From: Candidatus Pelagibacter sp. FZCC0015
Lineage (GTDB): Bacteria > Pseudomonadota > Alphaproteobacteria > Pelagibacterales > Pelagibacteraceae
NCBI RefSeq assembly: GCF_007833635.1
Contig: NZ_CP031125.1
Location: 186,001-250,000 of the forward strand
Direction: 5' to 3'
Length of the DNA: 64,000 bases
A program made the position numbers and the translations under genes. Below the pieces are notes generated by a model that saw nothing but the letters and a program-made list of their open reading frames with translations, had not been told where the DNA came from and did no database searches. Numbering within the stretch: position 1 is the stretch's first letter; every line of letters begins with the position of its first letter. Below, piece by piece: positions 57,095-64,000 of this stretch.

Positions 57095-57113
57095 ACTTAT
57101 TTGTTAAATAAGT
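57095..57113. other. Perfect 8-bp hairpin next to the tmRNA-like repeat
   Basis: ACTTATTT-gtt-AAATAAGT begins one base after the GCCCC of the tmRNA-like motif. No T tract follows, so it is not a convincing terminator. With the preceding GGGC/GCCC hairpin it gives a small structured block upstream of the deacetylase gene. Confidence 0.5.
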
Positions 57114-57168
57114 TTATTGAAATTTATCCTAAAGACAGCTAGGAAAAGAGCTATCCTAATATAAATAT

Positions 57169-58137
57169 ATGTACTTTAATAATAATAATAATTTTTTTCA
57201 TGGAATAATGTTTCACCATTTTCATGATAAAGACATTCATACTAAAGGCCAAGGTTCAATTTCAAAAGATGAATTTTATAAAATAATAAATTTTATAGGA
57301 AAAAAAAATATTCTTGATGCAGATATTTTTTTTGAAAAATTTAAAAGTAAAAAACTGAAAAATAACGAAGTTTGTCTAACATTTGATGATGCTATTAAAA
57401 GTCAAGTTGACATAGCTTTACCAGTTCTTGAAGAACTAAAGATAAAAAGTTTTTTTTTTGTTTATAGCTCAATATTTGAAGGTATACCTGACAATTTAGA
57501 AACTTTTCGATATTTTAGAATGAATTATTTTAATAATATCAATAATTTTTATACTGAGTTTTATAAATTTATAGAAAAAGATTTAAATATTTTTTTTGAA
57601 AGAAATATTTCAAAACTTGAGTCTGCAAAAATGAAATTTCCTCACTACTCAATAGAAGATATCAAATTTAGATTGGTTAGAGACAATTTTTTAAATAAGA
57701 AGGAGTATGAAGATTTAATGTTTCTTATTATGAAAGAAAAAAAATTTAATTATAAAAAATTTTACACAAAATTAGCTTTTAATGAAAACGACCTAAAAAA
57801 GCTAGATAACTTGGGTCATTTAATCGGATTACATTCACATAGTCACCCTACATTACTAGAAAAATTAAATTATGAAGATCAGAAAGAGGAATATAAGAGG
57901 AATTTGTCTGTAATATCAAAAATTTTAAATAAATCAGAAAAAGATATTAAATATATGTCTCATCCTTGTGGAAGTTACAATAAAAATACTTTAGATATAT
58001 TAATTGAGCTAGAAATTGAACTAGGATTTAAACAGTTAATGACGATTGAACTTGAAAAAGGAATGGAAAAAATTAATAACTCATCTTTAGAAATAGCTAG
58101 GCAAGATCATTCAAAAATAATTAAGCTAATTAAATAA
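57169..58137 (+). CDS. Polysaccharide deacetylase family protein (NodB-like)
   Basis: 322 residues. NodB-fold motifs are visible: TFDD (71-74) with the catalytic aspartate, HSHSHP (222-227) as the metal site, and SHPCGSYN (264-271) in the place of motif 3. There is no signal peptide, so it probably acts in the cytoplasm on a precursor, as with deacetylases in glycan or lipopolysaccharide pathways. The middle part (about 100-200) is an insert rich in F, K and N. No ribosome binding site precedes 57169; an ATG at 57208 is an alternative. It is followed by an amidinotransferase. Confidence 0.8.
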   Translation: MYFNNNNNFFHGIMFHHFHDKDIHTKGQGSISKDEFYKIINFIGKKNILDADIFFEKFKSKKLKNNEVCLTFDDAIKSQVDIALPVLEELKIKSFFFVYSSIFEGIPDNLETFRYFRMNYFNNINNFYTEFYKFIEKDLNIFFERNISKLESAKMKFPHYSIEDIKFRLVRDNFLNKKEYEDLMFLIMKEKKFNYKKFYTKLAFNENDLKKLDNLGHLIGLHSHSHPTLLEKLNYEDQKEEYKRNLSVISKILNKSEKDIKYMSHPCGSYNKNTLDILIELEIELGFKQLMTIELEKGMEKINNSSLEIARQDHSKIIKLIK

Positions 58138-58186
58138 TTATAGATTGTATAAATTTTTTAAAATGATAATAGAATATCCCTAAAAT

Positions 58187-59368
58187 ATGTTTTCTAAAGT
58201 AAACAGCCATAACGAGTGGGATAAACTTAAAGAGATAATAGTTGGTACAGCTAAAGGTACTACAGCATGTCTTACTTGGAACAAGAAAGATAAAATTTCT
58301 GAAAAAAATCTAGAGGAAGCAAAAAAACTTGCAAAAGAGGCATGTCCAAAATGGCTATATGACGAAGTTGAAGAAGATTTAGATGGATTATCAAATATTT
58401 TGAAAAAAAATGGTGTTATAGTTCACAGACCAAAGAGTTTTGATTTATCTGAAACCTTTTCTTCTCCTAATTGGTATTCAACAAGTAACAACATATATAA
58501 CACCAGAGATTTAAATTTAGTTGTGGGTAATAGTGTTATTGAAAGTCCGTCATATTTAATTAGCAGATATTATGAAACAACAGCATTATACCCCATTTGG
58601 TATGAATACTTAAAGAATGGTTTTAAATGGATAGCAGGACCAAAACCCTCACTGGATTACCAATCAAGCTTACCTTATTTTAGAGATAGTGATGAAAGAG
58701 TTTTAACAGATGAAGATTTAAAACATAAAGAATTAACTGGTGGTAGAGTAGAGATGCTACATAAACTTGCAGAAAAAGAAATATTGTTTGAGGCAGCAAA
58801 TACCTTAAGGATGGGTAAAGATTTATTATATTTATTATCTTCATCTGGAAATATGCTTGGAGCTAAATGGTTACAATCAGTATTGGGTGAGGAATATAGA
58901 GTGCATATTACAGATAAAATATATAGATCAAGTCATATAGACTCTACTGTAATGTGTCTTAAACCAGGAACAGTTTTGCTTAATAGTGCAAGAGTAAACG
59001 AAAAAAATTTACCAAGTTATTTTAAAAATTGGGATAAAATTTATTTTGAAGATGTGGCCCCAACGTCTGAGTCAGAGCTAAAAATCCAAAAAGAAATAAG
59101 AGACCCAATAGGTTATAAATTGAAAAATTTAGGATTTAAAACTAATCTTCATGATATGTCATCACCATGGGTTGGTATGAATATTTTATCAATAGACCCT
59201 GAAACAATTATTGTTGATGAGAGGCAAGAGAATCTAATTAAAGTATTAGAAAAAAACAAATTTAATATTATAAAACTAAGAATGAGACACATTTATACTC
59301 AAGGTGGTGGGATTCATTGTGCAACATTAGACACAGTCCGAGACAGTAAATTAGAGGATTACAGTTAA
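58187..59368 (+). CDS. Amidinotransferase (glycine/inosamine-phosphate amidinotransferase family)
   Basis: 393 residues. The catalytic triad of the guanidino-group-modifying fold is visible as D212 (MGKDLLYL), H250 (RSSHIDST) and the nucleophile C378 (GGGIHCATLD). Length and motif order follow AGAT and StrB1-type enzymes, which move an amidino group from arginine to an amine. The acceptor is unknown; possible products include guanidinoacetate, or a guanidinylated sugar if it works with the deacetylase 50 bp upstream, which could expose an amine. That coupling is an inference from gene order. Confidence 0.85.
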   Translation: MFSKVNSHNEWDKLKEIIVGTAKGTTACLTWNKKDKISEKNLEEAKKLAKEACPKWLYDEVEEDLDGLSNILKKNGVIVHRPKSFDLSETFSSPNWYSTSNNIYNTRDLNLVVGNSVIESPSYLISRYYETTALYPIWYEYLKNGFKWIAGPKPSLDYQSSLPYFRDSDERVLTDEDLKHKELTGGRVEMLHKLAEKEILFEAANTLRMGKDLLYLLSSSGNMLGAKWLQSVLGEEYRVHITDKIYRSSHIDSTVMCLKPGTVLLNSARVNEKNLPSYFKNWDKIYFEDVAPTSESELKIQKEIRDPIGYKLKNLGFKTNLHDMSSPWVGMNILSIDPETIIVDERQENLIKVLEKNKFNIIKLRMRHIYTQGGGIHCATLDTVRDSKLEDYS

Positions 59369-59410
59369 TAATTAATTAAATTTCTATTTTCGAAATTACA
59401 AATTATAGCT

Positions 59411-62068
59411 TTATTTTTTCAATTCTGCTTGAGCAGCAGCTAACCTTGCAACAGGAACTCTATAAGGTGAACAAGAAACATAATTCAATCCTACATTAGA
59501 ACAAAAAGATATACTATGTGGATCTCCTCCATGCTCTCCACAAATACCTAATTTAAGATTTTTATTTTGTTTTCTTCCTTTTTCTACTGCTATTTCAACT
59601 AAATCTGAAACTCCTTCATCTATTGAAACAAAAGGATCAACAGAAAAAATTTTGTTTTCTAAATAATCATTTAAAAATTTACCACTATCATCTCTACTAA
59701 TTCCAAAAGTAGTTTGAGTTAAATCATTTGTTCCAAAACTAAAGAATTCTGCATGCTTAGCAATCTCCTTTGCTTTTATTGCCGCTCTAGGTAATTCAAT
59801 CATCGTTCCAACTAAAAATTCTATTTTCAATTTATTTTCTTGTTGAACTTGACTAGCAGTTCTAATTACTAATTCTTTCATTATTTTAATTTCAGCCTCT
59901 GTAGATACTAAAGGTATCATTATTTCAGGAAATGCAGATTTAATTTTATTTTTTTTGAGGTAAGCCAAAGCCTCGAATATTGCTTTGCATTGCATTTCAT
60001 AAATTTCAGGAAAAGATATTCCTAGACGACATCCCCTATGACCTAACATAGGATTTTGCTCATGGAGCTCTTCAATTCTTGACTCAACCTCTTTAACTGG
60101 GAGATTAACTATACTAGCAACCTCATTAATTTCCTTTTCTGTACGTGGTAAAAATTCATGTAATGGTGGGTCCAACAATCTAACTGTGACTGGTAATCCA
60201 CTCATGATTTTAAAAATATCTATAAAATCTTTTCTTTGATGTGGTAACAGTTTTTGTAATGCTGTTGCTCTGTCTTCTTTTGTTTTAGATAATATCATTT
60301 CTCTTACAGACAAAATTCGTTCTTCATCAAAAAACATATGTTCAGTTCTGCATAATCCAATACCCTCAGCACCAAAATCTTTTGCTGTTTTGGTATCTTT
60401 TGGTGTCTCAGAATTTGTTCTTACTTTTAATTTCCTAAAGCTATCTGCCCAAGACATTAACTTGGAAAAATCACCAGATATTTCAGGCTTCACAGTTGAA
60501 ACACTTCCAGCAATAATTCTTCCAGTTGAGCCATCAATAGTGATTACGTCTCCTTCTTTAATCTCCATTGAAGAAGTTTTAAAAGATTTATTTTCATAGT
60601 TTATATCAATTTCACTTGATCCTGATACACATGGTCTACCCATACCTCTCGCAACAACAGCTGCATGACTTGTCATTCCTCCTCTAGCAGTCAAAATTCC
60701 TTTAGCAGCATGCATTCCTTGTATATCTTCTGGGGAGGTCTCTACTCTAACCAAAATTGTATCTTGCATCATTGCGGTTAATCTTTCAGCCTCTTCTGAT
60801 GTAAATACAACTTTCCCACTGGCTGCACCTGGTGATGCTGGCAATCCATTTGCTATAACATTAATTGAACTTTTTTCATCCAAAGTAGGGTGCAAAAGTG
60901 TGTCTAAAGAATTTGGGTCAATTCTTAATACAGCTTCCTTTTTAGAAATTAATTTTTCTTTAACCATATCAACTGCGATCTTCACTGCTGATTTTGCTGT
61001 TCTTTTTCCTGATCTTGTTTGAAGCATCCATAGTTTACTATTTTCAACTGTAAACTCTACGTCTTGCATATCTTTGTAATGCGTCTCTAATTTTTTCAAA
61101 ATTTTTTGAAGTTCTTTAAAGACTTTAGGCATAGACTCTTCCATTGATAATTCTTTTACTTTAGCATCTCTCCTAGCTTTTTTCGTTATGTATTGAGGTG
61201 TCCTTGTGCCCGCTACAACATCTTCGCCTTGCGCATTAATTAAATACTCACCATATATTTCATTTGATCCATCTGATGGATTTCGTGTAAACACAACTCC
61301 CGTTGCACAATCATCACCCATATTTCCAAAAACCATTGATTGAACATTTACAGCAGTTCCCCACTCGGCTGGGATTTGATTTAGTTTTCTATAAACTTTT
61401 GCTCTATTACTTTCCCATGATAAAAATACTGCGCTTATTGCTCCTAGCAATTGTTCGTGAACATCTTGAGGAAAATCTTTTTTTGCCTTTTCTCTTACTG
61501 TTCTTTTAAAATCTTCAATTAATCCATCCCAATCACTTTCATCTAAATCTGTATCTAACAAAACACCTTTCGTAAGTTTATAATTTTCAATTAATTCCTC
61601 AAAATGATAACCTTCTACTCCCATTACCACATTACCGTACATTTGAATGAATCTTCTATAACTGTCTTTAGCAAATCTTCCATTTGAAGTTTTAATTGCT
61701 AAAGCTTTAACTGTTTTATCGTTAAGACCCAGATTTAGAATAGTATCCATCATACCTGGCATTGATACTCTTGCACCAGACCGCACAGATAATAAAAGTG
61801 GATTTTTTAAGTCCCCAAATTTCTTAGAAACATCTTTTTCGATTAATTTTAATTCTTTTTTAATTTGAGAAATTAAACTTTTATTTAATTTTTTTTTATC
61901 CTTATAAAAAATTTCGCAAACTTTTGTGGATATTGTAAAACCAGGAGGCACTGGAAGACCCATTCTTCCCATTTCAGAAAGATTAGCACCTTTTCCTCCT
62001 AAAAAATTTTTAGGATTTTTAATTTTTTTACTATCCTTAGAATTAAAGTTTAAAATAAGTTTTTTCAT
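59411..62068 (-). CDS. ppdK: Pyruvate, phosphate dikinase
   Basis: 885 residues, full length. The N-terminal ATP-grasp domain begins with FLGGKGANLSEMGRMGLPVPPGFT, the swivelling phosphohistidine domain has GGMTSHAAVVARGMGRPCVSG (histidine in TSHA), and the C-terminal PEP-binding barrel has GTNDLTQTTFG and LKLGICGEHGGDP. It interconverts pyruvate and phosphoenolpyruvate with ATP and phosphate. The start overlaps the glyS stop by one base, an arrangement consistent with co-transcription. Confidence 0.96.
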   Translation of the reverse strand: MKKLILNFNSKDSKKIKNPKNFLGGKGANLSEMGRMGLPVPPGFTISTKVCEIFYKDKKKLNKSLISQIKKELKLIEKDVSKKFGDLKNPLLLSVRSGARVSMPGMMDTILNLGLNDKTVKALAIKTSNGRFAKDSYRRFIQMYGNVVMGVEGYHFEELIENYKLTKGVLLDTDLDESDWDGLIEDFKRTVREKAKKDFPQDVHEQLLGAISAVFLSWESNRAKVYRKLNQIPAEWGTAVNVQSMVFGNMGDDCATGVVFTRNPSDGSNEIYGEYLINAQGEDVVAGTRTPQYITKKARRDAKVKELSMEESMPKVFKELQKILKKLETHYKDMQDVEFTVENSKLWMLQTRSGKRTAKSAVKIAVDMVKEKLISKKEAVLRIDPNSLDTLLHPTLDEKSSINVIANGLPASPGAASGKVVFTSEEAERLTAMMQDTILVRVETSPEDIQGMHAAKGILTARGGMTSHAAVVARGMGRPCVSGSSEIDINYENKSFKTSSMEIKEGDVITIDGSTGRIIAGSVSTVKPEISGDFSKLMSWADSFRKLKVRTNSETPKDTKTAKDFGAEGIGLCRTEHMFFDEERILSVREMILSKTKEDRATALQKLLPHQRKDFIDIFKIMSGLPVTVRLLDPPLHEFLPRTEKEINEVASIVNLPVKEVESRIEELHEQNPMLGHRGCRLGISFPEIYEMQCKAIFEALAYLKKNKIKSAFPEIMIPLVSTEAEIKIMKELVIRTASQVQQENKLKIEFLVGTMIELPRAAIKAKEIAKHAEFFSFGTNDLTQTTFGISRDDSGKFLNDYLENKIFSVDPFVSIDEGVSDLVEIAVEKGRKQNKNLKLGICGEHGGDPHSISFCSNVGLNYVSCSPYRVPVARLAAAQAELKK

Positions 62069-64000
62069 TAACGGGAGTCGATTAGAGCAAAATTAACATA
62101 ATTGTTGAACGTTTTACACATCATTTGGATAAGTTCCAGCCTATTTTTCTTTATGACCAGATCATCTTCGTTCACAATTACATTATCAAAAAAGTCAAAA
62201 ACTTCTCTTTTGACGCTAGCTAAATTGTCTAATGTTTGAACATAATTTTCATCTTTATTAATGCCTGAAAAATATTTCCTTAATTCACTAATTTTTTTAA
62301 ATAGGTTTTTTTCTAACTCAGTTTTAAAAATTCCAGGGTCAGTTGTATTTGATAACTCTATTTTATCTTTTTTTAATTCACCGTCTAAAATGTTTGAGGC
62401 TCTTTTATAGCTTGCAATAATATCTAAACCATTTGGTTTGTTAATAATTTTATTTAAGTGTTTAGCTTTATTAAAAATAATAACAGATTGATCTAGGTTA
62501 AAAGAACTAGTTGATGCTTGAATTATATCATTTCTAATATTTTCTTCCTTCATGTGATATTTTAATCTATCCATTAAAAAATCTGATAATTCATTTTGTA
62601 GGGATTGGTTATCAATATCAAAACCTTGATCTAAATACAGGCTTAAAGAATAATTAATTAGATCTTTTATTTTAAAATCTTTTTTATTTTCAACTATTAT
62701 TCTTATTACCCCCAATGCTAATCTTCTTAGAGCATACGGATCTTTCGAACTTGTTGGTTTTTGATTTAAACCAAAAAAACCAACTAAAGTATCTATCTTA
62801 TCAGCTAAAGAAAGGGCTATGCTAAATGGTTTTTTTGGAACTCTTGAACCTAAACCTGTAGGTAAATATTGCTCACTTATCGCCAAAGCTAAATCTTTGT
62901 CAAAACCTTGTGCGCTAGCAAAATAACCTCCCATTACACCTTGAAGTTCTGGAAATTCACCTACTAGTTCTGATAATAAATCAACTTTACAAATTGATGC
63001 TGACAATTCAACTTTTTCTTTGCTGATTAAAAGTTCATCAGATATCATTCCACCCAATTTTCTCATTCTTTGGGCTTTATCGAAATAACTTCCTAATCCT
63101 TTAAAATAATTCATTGTTTTTAATTCAGTAACTTTTTTGACCATATTTTGAGATTTATCTTTTTTCCAAAAAAATTCTGCATCACTTAATCTTGCTTCAA
63201 CTACTCTTTCATTTCCTAATTTAATTAATCCCTTTTTGTCTTTTTTGTTTGCAACCACTAAAAACTCATTGGTAATATTTTCTTTATTATCAAATATAGG
63301 AAAATATTTTTGGTGGTATTGCATGGTAATAATTAATATTTCTTTTGGAATATTTAAAAATTTTTTATCAAATTCACAAAGAAGGATATTTGGTTGATCT
63401 GTTAAATCTACAACTTCATTAAGTAATCTAGGATTATGTTGGATCTTAATATTTTTATTTTTTAATATATTGTTAAATTTTTTTTCTATTAATTTTTTTC
63501 TTTCATTGTGATCAACGATAATGTCAATTTTTTTAAAAAAACTTTTATAATTTTTAAATTCTAAGAAAGACTTTTTATTTTCCTCAAATTCTTTATCAAT
63601 AAAAGTTGAGTTAGAAGATGTTAGGTGATGAAAATTAAAATTTAATTTTTTTTTATCAAATACAGCTAGAATTGATTTTAACGGTCTCCCCCAATTTAGG
63701 TCAAAGGTTCCCCAATACATTGATTTTTTCCATTGAATTTTACTTAACAATATTGGGATAAATTCCTCTAGCAATTCATGTGTATGCAATTTTTTTGATT
63801 TTGTCTTGAAAAAATAAAATTCTCCTTTATCAGTTTTCTTTTGGTAGAGATCCTTTTTTACGATTTTATTTGACCTAACAAATCCCTCTAGCGCTACCTC
63901 TAGTGACTTAATATTTGGACCTTTAATCTCCTCAGATTTTAGTACAACATTTTTTTGAACTCCTTCAAACAGTACCACTAGTCTGTTTGGTGTTGAGTAT
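62068..64000 (-). CDS. glyS: Glycyl-tRNA synthetase beta subunit, 5' end outside the window
   Basis: 644 codons are visible. The frame stays open to the window edge (reading YSTPNRLVVLFEGV before a GTG at 63978), and this matches the N-terminal TPRRLAVLVEG part of GlyS, so the GTG is internal and the gene is truncated by the window only. Features include the HD-type SLADKIDTLVGFFGLNQKPTSSKDPYALRR and the C-terminal anticodon-binding region. It attaches glycine to tRNA together with GlyQ, expected just outside. Confidence 0.93.
   Translation of the reverse strand, partial: YSTPNRLVVLFEGVQKNVVLKSEEIKGPNIKSLEVALEGFVRSNKIVKKDLYQKKTDKGEFYFFKTKSKKLHTHELLEEFIPILLSKIQWKKSMYWGTFDLNWGRPLKSILAVFDKKKLNFNFHHLTSSNSTFIDKEFEENKKSFLEFKNYKSFFKKIDIIVDHNERKKLIEKKFNNILKNKNIKIQHNPRLLNEVVDLTDQPNILLCEFDKKFLNIPKEILIITMQYHQKYFPIFDNKENITNEFLVVANKKDKKGLIKLGNERVVEARLSDAEFFWKKDKSQNMVKKVTELKTMNYFKGLGSYFDKAQRMRKLGGMISDELLISKEKVELSASICKVDLLSELVGEFPELQGVMGGYFASAQGFDKDLALAISEQYLPTGLGSRVPKKPFSIALSLADKIDTLVGFFGLNQKPTSSKDPYALRRLALGVIRIIVENKKDFKIKDLINYSLSLYLDQGFDIDNQSLQNELSDFLMDRLKYHMKEENIRNDIIQASTSSFNLDQSVIIFNKAKHLNKIINKPNGLDIIASYKRASNILDGELKKDKIELSNTTDPGIFKTELEKNLFKKISELRKYFSGINKDENYVQTLDNLASVKREVFDFFDNVIVNEDDLVIKKNRLELIQMMCKTFNNYVNFALIDSR

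Noticed and set aside
57176..57192. AAT trinucleotide repeat at the start of the deacetylase gene
   Set aside because: It encodes an asparagine run in a lysine/asparagine-rich protein; simple repeats of this size are expected at this base composition.
63978..63978. GTG start of a complete glyS gene at 63978
   Set aside because: The frame continues upstream with sequence that matches GlyS, so the gene is cut by the window edge.

Overview
The window is an AT-rich, very compact alphaproteobacterial chromosome segment, most likely from the SAR11 group (Pelagibacterales). This is inferred from the very low GC content, the near absence of intergenic space (start/stop overlaps of the ATGA and TAATG type are common), a circularly permuted two-piece tmRNA gene, flavin-dependent ThyX, and many transporters for small organic nutrients. 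No tRNA, rRNA, CRISPR array, insertion sequence or prophage was seen. No gene-free stretch longer than about 300 bases exists apart from the one occupied by the tmRNA gene.

Positions 1-13,000 hold catabolic and uptake genes. First come a permease, a 3-hydroxyisobutyrate-type dehydrogenase and an aldehyde dehydrogenase on the plus strand. They face a gamma-butyrobetaine-hydroxylase-like dioxygenase and a class II aldolase on the minus strand. A divergent control region with a perfect operator-like palindrome separates those two from a betaine-type ABC ATPase and a betainyl-CoA-thioesterase-like protein. Then come a DMT permease, an isopenicillin-N-synthase-like oxygenase, and a four-gene set (luciferase-like monooxygenase, DUF1185 protein, alpha/beta hydrolase, aldehyde dehydrogenase).

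Positions 13,000-27,100 are dominated by two complete branched-chain-amino-acid-type (Liv/HAAT) ABC transporters. The first binding protein is on the plus strand and ends at a bidirectional terminator. From the second binding protein (27,090) the minus strand is packed with about 17 co-directional genes: livHMGF, azlCD, a glutarate hydroxylase (glaH/csiD), a ProC-like reductase, a second livGFHM, a tiny ORF and an MFS permease. An attenuator hairpin separates the binding protein from the permeases. This looks like a unit for uptake, export and first-step oxidation of amino-acid-derived acids.

Positions 27,100-34,100 carry small metabolic and stress genes: LysE exporter, TIGR03643 protein, glutaredoxin, DUF1479 oxygenase, MsrB, a histone-deacetylase-like amidohydrolase, a D-2-hydroxyacid dehydrogenase, a DMT permease and a DadA-like oxidase. 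A strong 12-bp inverted repeat sits between the divergent lysE and TIGR03643 genes.

Positions 34,100-56,230 are core genes, nearly all on the minus strand: the rod-shape cluster mreBCD-mrdA-rodA behind leuA, an oligopeptide ABC transporter with a fused double ATPase, ilvB-ilvH-ilvC, and hflK-hflC-DUF2065-degP-miaA. Plus-strand mrp and minus-strand thyX follow.

Positions 56,230-64,000 start with the permuted tmRNA. About 560 bp downstream is a second copy of its 3' pseudoknot motif, and two small ORFs lie between the copies; this resembles the scar of a past integration. A NodB-type deacetylase and an amidinotransferase follow, then ppdK and the incomplete glyS, which runs off the window.
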